Source: Myxococcales bacterium
GTDB lineage: Bacteria; Myxococcota_A; Polyangia; Polyangiales; Houyiibacteriaceae
Assembly: GCA_019637115.1 (NCBI GenBank)
Contig: JAHBWH010000030.1
Coordinates: 1-58,692 of the forward strand
Direction: 5' to 3'
DNA: 58,692 nucleotides
A program made the translations under genes and the position numbers. Of this stretch, positions 44,858 to 54,500 are shown in pieces (positions within the stretch are counted from its first letter, which is position 1; each line of letters starts with the position of its first letter). The notes under the pieces are model-generated. The model did no database searches. It saw only the letters and a program-made list of their open reading frames with translations, and was not told where the DNA came from.

Positions 44858-46390
44858 ATGCTGATCGAGAAACACATCGCGATCTTGGGAGGCGGCGTCG
44901 CAGGGCTGTCCGCCGCATACTTTCTTCACGACCGCTTCTCCGCAGATGAACGCACCATATTCAAATGCACGGTATTCGACATCAGCACGCGTCTTGGAGG
45001 CAATTGCCATAGCGCGTACCTCGGCGCGATTCCCTACACCGAACCGTTCGCCGACCTGGGAGTCAACGACTTCAACACCGAACGATACAAGATCTTCATG
45101 GAGGTCCTCGAACAGCTCGGACGCGATGGCTTTCCCGTACGCCACGCGCCGCTCATCGACACGACGACGTGGACCACCCCGAGCGGGTACCAGGGCCCGC
45201 TGGCCCGGACCTACACCGAAGAAGAGATGGCGCATTGGGAAGACCACCCCGACAGGCCGTGGTTGAAGAACATCGCGCTCGACTGGGACCGTTTTCAGAA
45301 CGTAGCGCGCCAGGTTCTGACGGATCCGAAGTACGCGACCATGAGCGTCGATGAGTTCATACGCGAGCAGCAGTACTCGACCGACTTCGCCGAGTACAAT
45401 CTGCTCGCGCGAATCAACGGCATGTATTATGTGAATGATCGCTCTCCCGGTTCGATGCCGATTCGCGCCGTGATGAGCTACTATCATCTTCAGGAGGGCA
45501 TCGGCGACGGCAAGACGACGGCGTCGCGTCGCGTACGAGCCCTCGCCGACACTCCGTCGCCGCGGCACTATTTCGTGAACGGCGCGAGCGACTGGATTCG
45601 TCAGCTCACGAGTTGCCTGGTCGCCCGCGGCGTCGAGTTTCGCCTCGGGGCCTCACCGACGGCCTACCTCGAAGGAGGGCGTGGATGGCGCGTGCTCTCG
45701 TCGGCCCAGCCGTCCTCCGGGCGCGAGAGCTTCGACCACGTGATCAGCGCGGTCTACGCCGACACCGTCAGCCGCGTCGTCGCGCTCGGCCTACCCCCGC
45801 TGATGAGCACGTTCCTCGCGCAGTTCGAATACTTCGACTCGATCGGAATCGTGCACGAGGACGTCTCGATGCTTCCACCGGACCCGAACGCCTGGAGCAC
45901 GTACAACATCCTGGTCTACCCACCCAATACGACCAGCCTCCGCCCCTACACGATCACCTACGTGGAGCGAAAGCACCACGGGCAGAACAGCAATGCGCCG
46001 CCGTATCTGACGCTGACGCCGTTCGGGGCGGTCGACGACGCGGGCATCCCCCAGATGATCGAGCTCCCGAGCAGCGACCGAGTCCGGGCGGTCACCTACC
46101 TGCGGCACAACACGCTCTCGGCGGAGGCCATGGCGGCTCAACGTTTCGTACGGGCGGCGCAGGGGCAGAACCAGCTCTGGTTCACCGGGGGTTGGACGAA
46201 CGGCGCCGGGCTCCACGAGGAGATCCTCGCGATGTCCAAGGAGATCGCGCTTCGAATCCGCAACATCTTCGTCATCGGAGAGCACGAAGAGGGTTACCTC
46301 GACGACGACCCGACCTACGTGCCCAAGCACATCCGCGACAGCTTCGATGACGTCGACGCGACGCCCTTCCCCGACGGCTTTTGGGGTTGA
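44858..46390 (+). CDS. FAD-dependent oxidoreductase, amine-oxidase-like (COG2907-like)
   Basis: 510 residues. The N-terminus HIAILGGGVAGLSAAYFL is a GxGxxG Rossmann FAD site followed by an acidic strand end (CTVFDISTRLGGN). The C-terminal FAD motif is LWFTGGWTNGAGLHEEILAMSKEIA. The layout resembles the NAD/FAD-binding amine-oxidase relatives of COG2907, although a second region (ADLGVNDFNTERYKIFMEVLEQLG) is diverged. The substrate is unknown. Base composition is visibly less GC-rich than the neighbours (codons such as TAT, AAT, ATT, CAT are frequent), suggesting recent transfer or different selection. It is convergent with the macroglobulin operon, with 40 bases between the stops. Confidence 0.88.
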   Translation: MLIEKHIAILGGGVAGLSAAYFLHDRFSADERTIFKCTVFDISTRLGGNCHSAYLGAIPYTEPFADLGVNDFNTERYKIFMEVLEQLGRDGFPVRHAPLIDTTTWTTPSGYQGPLARTYTEEEMAHWEDHPDRPWLKNIALDWDRFQNVARQVLTDPKYATMSVDEFIREQQYSTDFAEYNLLARINGMYYVNDRSPGSMPIRAVMSYYHLQEGIGDGKTTASRRVRALADTPSPRHYFVNGASDWIRQLTSCLVARGVEFRLGASPTAYLEGGRGWRVLSSAQPSSGRESFDHVISAVYADTVSRVVALGLPPLMSTFLAQFEYFDSIGIVHEDVSMLPPDPNAWSTYNILVYPPNTTSLRPYTITYVERKHHGQNSNAPPYLTLTPFGAVDDAGIPQMIELPSSDRVRAVTYLRHNTLSAEAMAAQRFVRAAQGQNQLWFTGGWTNGAGLHEEILAMSKEIALRIRNIFVIGEHEEGYLDDDPTYVPKHIRDSFDDVDATPFPDGFWG

Positions 46391-46430
46391 ACCCGTGGTC
46401 GCAGCCTCGATCTAGGTCGAGCGCCGCTCG

Positions 46431-49400
46431 TCAGCGCACGACCATCGGGCGCGGCGCCAGGGCGCTCATCGCCTCGGGCTGCGCGGCCTCGTAGGCGACC
46501 ACGCCGAGACCACGCACGCTGCCCGCCGCGCGCCACCGCAACGGCAGCGGCAACGTCGCCTCTTGCTGCGGCTCCATCGGGGCCATCACGATCCGGAGGA
46601 AGCCCGGCTCGCGGCGCTCCACGCTGCGCACCATCCCGTTGCTCCGCAGCGCCGCGAGGAGACGCTCGTCGGGCTCGACGCCCGCCGGCAGCTGCAAGTC
46701 CAGCGTCGGCGCGTTCACACGCGCTCGCGCCCGCACCGAGAGCTCGAGCGCGGCGAGCTCGCCGACGCGGCCGACCTCCCCCGCGAGCGCGAGCCCGAGC
46801 GGCCCGTCTTCGCGCGCGTCGAAGGGCGCCGCGAAGACCGCCTCCGCGCGCGCGAGCACGGCGCCTCCGCTCGAGACGACCTCGACGCGGCGGCTCGCGC
46901 CCGCCGAGAGGCCGAGGTCGAGGGTGGCCGTGCCGCGCTCGAGCGTGATCTCCCGCCCGTCGACCCGCACACGCTCGGGCGCGCCCCCGAGCGCGCCGTA
47001 CGCGCCCGCCGCGAGCCACCAGAACGCCTCCTCGCCACCGCGACGCGCCACGACGGGCGCGTGAGGCGCGACCTGCCGGACGAGCCGCTCCGCGAGCGCG
47101 TCGTCCCCGATCGCCTTCGCGCCGAGCGCCAGCGCCAGGCTCGCCGCGAGGCGCTCGGAGAGCCCGGTCCGTTCGCCGCCGCCGACGAGCCCGTCGTCCG
47201 CGATCGCGTCCCGCGCCTTCGCGAGCATCGCGCGCGCGTGCCCGTCCCGCGGATCCGCGAGCAGCAGCGCGCCGGCCGCGCGCGCGAGCAGCGTCGGCTC
47301 ACCCGGTCGCTCGATCAGCGCGCGGCGCAGCTCGGGCAACGCCGCGCGGAGCAGCTCGGCGATGGGGTCGTGGACCTCGCCCGCCTCGTGCGCCGCGCCG
47401 CTCGTCGCGAGCGCGGCGGTCACCGCCGCGAGCATCCGGACGCGCCCCGCCTGCCCGTCCCGATCCTCGAAGGGCGGCAGGTTGTTCAGCCGCGCGACCG
47501 CGCGCTCGCGCGCCGCCGCGGCGACCGGGTCGGGCTCGCCGTCGTCCCCGACGAGCGCCGCGAGCGCGACGATCGCCGCGGCGCTCGAGAGCTTCGCCTC
47601 GCGCCCCTCGAACGAGCCATCGGGGCGCTGCGCGCGGAGCAGCCGCGCGCGGAGCGCCGGATCGAGCGCCCGCCCCGCGAGGGTCTCTGCCCAGGCGACG
47701 AGCGCCGGATCGTCGCGCCGCACGTCGGCGAGGTCCGGATCGGCGGCGAGCGCGTTCGGCGCCACCAGCACGAGCCGGCTCTGGACGCCGCGCGCGCCGC
47801 GGGGCACGTCGAAGCGTGTCGACCAGGTGCCCGCGAGGCCCGCGGCGCGGCGACGGATCGGGTGCCCGCCGCCGTCGACCGCGACGCGCCCCTCGATTCG
47901 CTGCAGCTCGCCCGCGGGCTCGCCGCCATGGACGACGACCCGCACGACGTGTTCGCCGGGGCTCGTGGCGCGCATCTCGACCTCGAAGCTCCGGCTCTCG
48001 CCCGCAGGGATCGGCACGGTGGAGGCGTCGAGCGCGAGCGCGACGCCCTCGCTCGTCAGCTCGAGGCGCGCGCTCGTGTCGCGCTCGCTCACGTTCGAGA
48101 GGTGGAGCGGGAAGCGGAGCGGCTCGTCGGTGCGGAGCCGGCTCGGCAGCACGAGGTCGGCGAGCACCGGCGCGCCCGCGCGCGCGGCGTCGGACGCGAC
48201 GGCGAGGTTGCCCGCGGCGTCGACGGCGAGCGCGACGACGCGCCAGCTCCGCGGCTCCGAGCCCACCGCGAGGCGGAGCTCGCCCTCCCCCCGGCCGATC
48301 ACGGCGCTCGTCGGCCGCGTTGGTCGCCGAAGCGCGAGCGCGTGGAGGTCGGGCTCTTGGCGCGGCGGCAGCGAGCCGAGCGCCGAGGTCGGCGTCTGAT
48401 CGGGCGGCGGCGCGATGTGCGCGTGCGGCGCCCCGAAGACGCCGGCCGCGAGGCCCAGGGTCGCGCGGCCGAGCTCGACGCCGCGGAGGCGCGCGACGAG
48501 CGCGTCCTCGCCGACCGCCGCCCCGTAGAGCGAGCCCGTCGGCAGGACGCGCGCGGTCGGATCGTAGACGTCGTCGGCGTTGCCGAAACGTCCGTCGGGG
48601 CCCGCGCTGACGAGCTCGTAGCCCGCGACGGGCTGCACCTGCCCGAAGCGCGCGCGCGCGGTTCGCACGAGGCGGAAGGGGCGCCCCCAGCCGTCGACCA
48701 AGAGCCCCGGACGAATGGAGCCCGCGCCGTCGACGTACCGGCCGCGGAGCTGCTCGACCCAGAGCGTCGGGTCGCCGGGCCGCGTCCACGGCAGGTCGAG
48801 CGCGCCCTGCTGCACGAACTGCCGCAGCGCGAGCAGGAGCTTGAAGAGGCGCTCGCGCGTGATGCGCCGCGCGACGGTGTCCCACGAGAACGAGCGGTCG
48901 AGGGCCTCGAGGCGCTCGATGGTGAGCGGCTCGCCGCCGAGCCCGGTCGCGCCCTCCCCGCCCAGGCTCGACGTCGGCAGCGACGCGAGGAGCTGGCGGT
49001 TGAAGGAGAAGCGCCCGCCGCGTTCGATGGCGACCTCGTCGAGCTGATCGGGCACTGCGGCGTCGATCCGTTGCTCGATGGCGCGGAAGAGGAGCGCGAG
49101 GCGACCCTCGACGAAGCGCGCGCTCGTCCGCCACGGATCGCGCAGGAGCCCATGCGCTTCCGGGGACGCCGGCTCGGGCGCGGGCTCGGCGCTGCGACCA
49201 CGCAGCACCGCGGGGGCCGCCACGTCGGTCGGCGTGCGCTCGGCGAGCACCGCCGCGAGCGTGGTGTCGTTGCGGGGGGCCCCGCGGAGGTCCGCGAAAG
49301 GCCCCGCCGCCGCGGCCTCGAGGTGCGCGCGCAGGGTGGTGTCCTCGCCGAGCGGCACGGCGAGCGAGGTCGCCGCCAGCCCACCGCGGAGGCGCGCCAC

Positions 49401-51521
49401 GACGGCGTCGCGGGCGCCCTCTGCGGCGAGCCCGAAGTCGGCGACGGGCACGCCCGCGAAGGCGCTCGCGAAGCCGCCCCTCACCTCGAGGCCCTGCGGG
49501 CCGACGAGCGGCCGCGCGCGGACGAGCAGCTCGCCATGCGTGCCGGCGTCGAGCGTGAAGCGTGCCCGCGTCTCGCGGCCGTCGACGACCTGCGTCGCGA
49601 GCGGGCGGAGGGCGGGCGCGCGCGCGAAGAGGGTCACGGTGACGGGCATGCCCGCGGCGCCCGGCGCGCGGTCGATCTCGACGGCAAGCTCCGCGCCTGG
49701 CGCGACGAGCGCTTGGGCGGCCCGGACTCGGAGGGAGGCGTCGGCGTCGACCGGCAAGCAGCGCCCCTCGGCCGTCTCTCCCTGCACGCTGACCACGACG
49801 TCGGTCGCGGACTCCCCGCCGCAGCGGTCGCCCTCCTTCACCGGGCCGACGCGCACGTCGAGCGCTGCGACGCCGCCCTCGGAGGTGACGCCGCTGGCGC
49901 GCCCCACGCGCGGCCCCTCGAGCGACACGGGCACGTTGGCGGGCGCGGGCGCGCCGTCCATGGTCGTCACGCGCACGAACACACGCGCGCCGAGGCCGGG
50001 GACGAGCGCCGCCCCCTCGATCGAGAGGCGCGAGGCGTAGAGGCGCCCGCTGACACGCACGGTCGCGGCGCCCGCGCCAGTCCCGACGCCAGCGCGCCCC
50101 GCCTGCACGATCATCGTCGTGTCGCCGTACTCGCCGCCGATCCGCGGCGCCTGCCACTCGAGCGAGGCGCGGCCGCGCGCGTCGGTGATCGTGAAGCGCT
50201 CACGCGGATCATCGAGGCGCTCGTCGAGCGGGATCGGTCCGCCCCCGAGCCGCAGCCGCGTCTCGGGCACCGGCCGGCCATCGGCGCGCCGCACGACCAC
50301 GTCGATCCGCACGCGCTCGCCGGGCAGCGCGAGGTGCTTGCTCGGCTGCACCTGAACGAGCAGCGGCGGCTCGCTCGACGCGCTGACGCTCGCCGTCCAG
50401 CTCGCGCGCACGCGCCGCGCCTCACCAGGGGCGCGCTCGCGCGTCGACTCGTCGCCGGGGCTCAGCGCGTCCACGCGCAGCGGCGCCTGTGCGTCCCGCG
50501 GGACGCGGAAGGCGTGCGCGTAGACCCCTCGGCCGTCGGTGCGTGCAACGACGGGCGCGCCCAAGGGGCCACGCGCGTCGTGGAGCGTGAGGCGGATCTC
50601 CTGGCCCGAGAGCCCCTCGGCGCCGCTCGCGTAGCGCCCGAAGACGGGAAGCTCTCCGGGCGAGGTGGCGGCCTCGGCCCCGAAGAGCGAGAGGGTCCGC
50701 GGCTCGAGCGTCGTGACGCGCAGCTCGAAGCGCCGGCTCACGCCGCGACGCGCGCGCAGCTCGATGGTCGCGCCGAACGAGCCCGGCGCGTCCGACGGGA
50801 CGGGGAGCTCGAGGAGCGCGCGGCCACGCGCGTCCGTAGTGAGCGAGAGGACTCCATCGCCATCCTCCCCGCGGCGCCGCGTGAGAGAGGTCGCGACGCG
50901 CACCTCGGCGCCGGGCGCCGGGCGGAGCCGGTCGAGCCCGACGACCTCGTACGCGACGAGCGCGAGCCGCAGCGTGTCGCCGCGCGCGACCGAGAGGCTC
51001 CCCTCGATCTGCAGCTCGACGCCGGTGACGTCGCCCGCCTGGACCGGTCGACGCCCGGCGACCTGGGCGCTCGCCGTGTCGCCGAGGAGCGACAGGACGC
51101 CGAGGAGGAGCGCGGCCCGCGTCACGAGCCCCCGCGACGGTCCGAGCGTCGCTGGCCTCCCCAGCCGCCGCGCCGGGCGGGCGCCGGGCGCGGTCTCGTG
51201 GGAGGCGGCCCCGCGGGGCGACTCGAAGGTGTGGTGGTTCCTCATGGTGCGCGAATCGGCGGGGCGGGTGTCGGTGGTGCGGACGTCGGCGGTGCGGATG
51301 TCGGCGGTGCGGGCGGCGGCGGTGCAGACGTCGGCGGTGCAGACGTCGGTGGTGCGGACGTCGGTGGTGCGGACGTCGGTGGTGCGGGCGGCGGCGGTGC
51401 AGACGTCGGTGGTGCGGGCGTCGGTGGTGCGGGCGGCGGCGGTGCAGACGTCGGCGGTGCAGACGTCGGCGGTGCGCGGGTCGACGGTGCCCGTCGCGCG
51501 CGAGCGGATCGGGCGGCTCAT
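46431..51521 (-). CDS. alpha-2-macroglobulin-like giant exported protein, paralogue A
   Basis: About 1696 residues. The ATG at 51521 overlaps the upstream stop by ATGA and has an ideal AGGAGG (51529-51534) seven bases away. It gives an N-terminus of 15 pentapeptide units (RTADV, CTAAA, RTTDV) and then a signal-like segment VTRAALLLGVLSLLGDTASAQ. A GTG at 51125 would start exactly at that signal peptide and is a real alternative. The body is a series of beta-rich macroglobulin-like domains, a helical segment with GEPLTIERLEALDRSFSWDT, a pseudopilin-like DGWGRPF with SAGPDGRFGNADDVYDP, and a C-terminal toroid-like region (LLRAQRPDGSFEGRE). No CGEQ thioester is present. It probably acts on the periplasmic or outer surface. 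The function is inferred only. Confidence 0.8.
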   Translation of the reverse strand: MSRPIRSRATGTVDPRTADVCTADVCTAAARTTDARTTDVCTAAARTTDVRTTDVRTTDVCTADVCTAAARTADIRTADVRTTDTRPADSRTMRNHHTFESPRGAASHETAPGARPARRLGRPATLGPSRGLVTRAALLLGVLSLLGDTASAQVAGRRPVQAGDVTGVELQIEGSLSVARGDTLRLALVAYEVVGLDRLRPAPGAEVRVATSLTRRRGEDGDGVLSLTTDARGRALLELPVPSDAPGSFGATIELRARRGVSRRFELRVTTLEPRTLSLFGAEAATSPGELPVFGRYASGAEGLSGQEIRLTLHDARGPLGAPVVARTDGRGVYAHAFRVPRDAQAPLRVDALSPGDESTRERAPGEARRVRASWTASVSASSEPPLLVQVQPSKHLALPGERVRIDVVVRRADGRPVPETRLRLGGGPIPLDERLDDPRERFTITDARGRASLEWQAPRIGGEYGDTTMIVQAGRAGVGTGAGAATVRVSGRLYASRLSIEGAALVPGLGARVFVRVTTMDGAPAPANVPVSLEGPRVGRASGVTSEGGVAALDVRVGPVKEGDRCGGESATDVVVSVQGETAEGRCLPVDADASLRVRAAQALVAPGAELAVEIDRAPGAAGMPVTVTLFARAPALRPLATQVVDGRETRARFTLDAGTHGELLVRARPLVGPQGLEVRGGFASAFAGVPVADFGLAAEGARDAVVARLRGGLAATSLAVPLGEDTTLRAHLEAAAAGPFADLRGAPRNDTTLAAVLAERTPTDVAAPAVLRGRSAEPAPEPASPEAHGLLRDPWRTSARFVEGRLALLFRAIEQRIDAAVPDQLDEVAIERGGRFSFNRQLLASLPTSSLGGEGATGLGGEPLTIERLEALDRSFSWDTVARRITRERLFKLLLALRQFVQQGALDLPWTRPGDPTLWVEQLRGRYVDGAGSIRPGLLVDGWGRPFRLVRTARARFGQVQPVAGYELVSAGPDGRFGNADDVYDPTARVLPTGSLYGAAVGEDALVARLRGVELGRATLGLAAGVFGAPHAHIAPPPDQTPTSALGSLPPRQEPDLHALALRRPTRPTSAVIGRGEGELRLAVGSEPRSWRVVALAVDAAGNLAVASDAARAGAPVLADLVLPSRLRTDEPLRFPLHLSNVSERDTSARLELTSEGVALALDASTVPIPAGESRSFEVEMRATSPGEHVVRVVVHGGEPAGELQRIEGRVAVDGGGHPIRRRAAGLAGTWSTRFDVPRGARGVQSRLVLVAPNALAADPDLADVRRDDPALVAWAETLAGRALDPALRARLLRAQRPDGSFEGREAKLSSAAAIVALAALVGDDGEPDPVAAAARERAVARLNNLPPFEDRDGQAGRVRMLAAVTAALATSGAAHEAGEVHDPIAELLRAALPELRRALIERPGEPTLLARAAGALLLADPRDGHARAMLAKARDAIADDGLVGGGERTGLSERLAASLALALGAKAIGDDALAERLVRQVAPHAPVVARRGGEEAFWWLAAGAYGALGGAPERVRVDGREITLERGTATLDLGLSAGASRRVEVVSSGGAVLARAEAVFAAPFDAREDGPLGLALAGEVGRVGELAALELSVRARARVNAPTLDLQLPAGVEPDERLLAALRSNGMVRSVERREPGFLRIVMAPMEPQQEATLPLPLRWRAAGSVRGLGVVAYEAAQPEAMSALAPRPMVVR
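51252..51476 (-). repeat. 15-bp coding minisatellite, about 15 units
   Basis: On the plus strand the unit is close to GTCGGTGGTGCGGAC, repeated about 15 times without interruption. Because 15 is a multiple of three, any change in copy number keeps the frame of paralogue A. The encoded units follow [RC]T[AT]D[VA] with a recurrent CTAAA variant. Confidence 0.9.
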
Positions 51522-54500
51522 GAGCGAGCCTCCTCGGTGGAGACGACGCCGGCCGACGCGACGGGGCCGAACCGCTCGATGGGCGGCAGGGGCGGCGGGG
51601 GTGGTGGCGGCGGCGGCGTGGGTGGCGGCGAGGCCGAGCCGTCGCGCGCCTCGGGCTCGTCTCCCTCGTCGGGGATCGTCAGCGCCCGCGAGGGCAGCAC
51701 CGCGGTCGCGCGCGCCGCGTCGCCGACCGGCTGCGCCTCGTCGTAGAGGCTGACGCCGAGCCCACGCAGCGTCCCACCCACGCTCCAGCGGAGCGGGAGC
51801 GGGATCCGGACGAAGCCGCCCGGCGCGATGGGCCGGAGGGGGAGGCGCAGCGTGCGCCCTTCGACGGTCGCCTGTCCGCGCGCGGCGCCGCGGAGCGCGT
51901 CGCGCGTCGGCTCGTCGAGCTCGGTGCCAGCGGGCAGATCGATCTCGACCACCGGACGGCCGAGCACGCGCGCCTCGCGGCTGCGCACGACGAGCACGAG
52001 CCCCGCGCGGGCATCGCGCGGCCCCGTCGGCCCCTCGACGTCGAGCTGCGCGCCGATCGTCCGTGCCGGGGGCGCGTCCCAAGGCCGCCCGTAGCGCAGG
52101 TCGACGAAGGCGAGCGCGAACGCGCCCGCGTCCTCGAGGCGGATCACGTGGCGCCCCGCGCGGCCGGCGCCCTCGATCGTGGCGACGCGGATCGCGCTGC
52201 CCTCCTCGGGCGCGCGGAGGGTGAGCGCTTGGCCGTCGAAGCTGGCGCGCACGCGCGCGTCGACGGTCCCGCCCGCGAGGGTCGCGGCGGCCGCGGTCGC
52301 GAACGCGCGACCCTCGAGCGGCCAGCGCTCTGCCTCTCCCGCGATGGCGACGAGCGCGCGCAAGAAGGGGAGCCCACGGGGCGCCTCGCCGACTCCTGCG
52401 TACGCGAGCGCGACGAGCGCCGTCGGCTCGACGCGGGCCGCGATCTGACCCGCGCTCGACGGCTCCTCGAGGAAGGCCTGCTCGCCCGCCTCGCTCTCGA
52501 AGCGCACCACCGCGCGGCTCGCGCGGCGCAGGAGCTCGCGCGCGCGCTCGCCGCCACCCGTGAGCGCGAGCGCCGCCGCGACGCGCGCGTGCAGCACGGG
52601 CTGGTCCGAGATCTCGACCGCGCCGCTGCCCGCGCCCGTGCGCAAGCGCTCGACGAGGGTCGCGACGATCGGCGCGACCGCGGGGCGCGCGCTCGTCCGG
52701 TGCGCTGGCGCGAGCGAGAGGAGCACGCGCGCGTAGAGATCCGCGCGGCCCGGGTCGGGGCTGCGCGGCTCCTCTCCGAGCGTGTGGGTCACGGCGCGGA
52801 GCGCGCGCCGGATGACGGCGTCGTCCACCGTCGCGTCGCGCCAGAGCGTCGAGACGGCGCGACCGAGCTCGATCGGGTTGCCGTAGATGTCGCGCTCTTC
52901 GACTGGATCCTGGGCGCGCACGAGCGCTCGCGCCCGCGCGAGCTCCGGCTCGGGGATCGCCTCGCCGCGCAGGGCGAGCCCCCAGCCGAGCACCGTGTGG
53001 CCCTCGGCGTAGCTCGCGAGCTCGCCGAAGAGCGCGGTCGCGGGGACGATGCGCAGCTCGGCCGGCCCGCGCTCGCTCGCGTCGGCGGGCACCTCGAAGC
53101 GGAGCTCGGCCGCGCCGCGCCCGGGCTCGGTGAGCACCTCGCGCCGCTCGCGCACGAGGCGCGCGTCGGGATAGATGGTCAGGGGTCGGCGCACGGCGTC
53201 GAGGCCCTGGCCGTCGCTCGCGCGCAGGGCGCTCACGACCAGCCGCCCGCTGCCCGCGCTCCGCGCCGAGATCGAGACGGTGCGCTCGACGGCGTCGCGG
53301 GGCGGCACGGTCACTCGGATGGCCTCGGGCAGGCCGACGTCGACGCCCTCGGCCTCGATCACGACGCGCACCTCGAGCGCCGCGGCGCTGCGGTTCTGCA
53401 CGCGCAACGGGAGGCGCACGGCGTCGCCGACGGTCGCGAAGGGCGGGACGGGCGCGTCGACCGTCGCCTCCTGATCGACACGCAGCTCGCCGCTCGCGGT
53501 CGTCACCCAGCCGCTCTCGGTCCAGGCGATCGCCTCGACGCGGTAGGTCGTGAGCGCGTCGGCCAGGCGCACGGGCACGGTCGTGGCCCCATCGAGCGGG
53601 ACCTCCGCGACGAAGTGGAGCGTCGCCGGGAAGTCCTCGCGCACGAGCGCGCTCAAGCTCGCCATCACCGAGGGCGTCGTCGGTCCGCGCTGCTGTCGCT
53701 CGTCCTCCGCGCGGTCGGCCGCGGCCATCTCCATCGCCATGGCCGGCTCGGCGGGCGGGGCCGGCGCGGCGGACGCGCGGGTGCGCGCGAGTGCTCCGCC
53801 GAGCCCGATTGTACCCTGACCGACACCGCCACCTCCCCGCCCCGTGCCCGAGAGGCCGAGCCCGTTGATCGACTCTTCCTCCGCGAACGCAACCCCGTCG
53901 TAGTCCGCGTCGTCGCCCTCGCTCGCGCTCGCGGTCACGGTGCGCACGCGCTGCTCGTCCCGCGCCGCGAGGCTGACGCTCGCGAAGGCTCGCATCATCG
54001 CGGCGAGCGTCGTCGGCCCCGCCGCGAGCGTAGACAGGCGCTTCATCAGGGCGTCCTCACCCGACGCGACCGCGTAGGGGGTGCCCTCGGGCACGACGCG
54101 CTGGAACGGATCACGGACGTCGTCGTTCGTCCCGAGCCGGCCGTCGGCTCCGGGCGAGACGAGCTCCCACGTCGGCGCGCGCTCGCTGAAGACGATACGC
54201 GGGCTCGTGCTCGGGCGGAGCACGAAGGGGCGCCCCCATGGGTCGAGGAGCGCTTGCGGGCTGATGACGCCGAGCTGTACGAGACGCGAGAGCCACCGCT
54301 CGGGCGGCTCGCCGGCCGAGGCGCGCGCCGCGCCCGGGTCGTCGACGTTCGTCAGCCGCGACAGGTGCGAGAGCAGCGTGACGAGCCGCTTGCGCGCGAT
54401 GCGGGCCGCGACGGCGTCGAAGGAGAAGCTCGGATCGGCGGCGCGCACCATCGCGAGCGTCACGGGCTGGCCGCCGAGGTTCACGGGCGTGTAGCTGCGC

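Noticed and set aside
51252-51476. CRISPR or attachment-site cluster
   Set aside because: Contiguous 15-bp units without spacers; a coding minisatellite explains it.
46563-51746. Very long open frame on the plus strand opposite macroglobulin paralogue A
   Set aside because: It is Arg/Glu/Ala-rich with no domain pattern. High GC on the opposite strand produces such frames; the minus strand has real domains.
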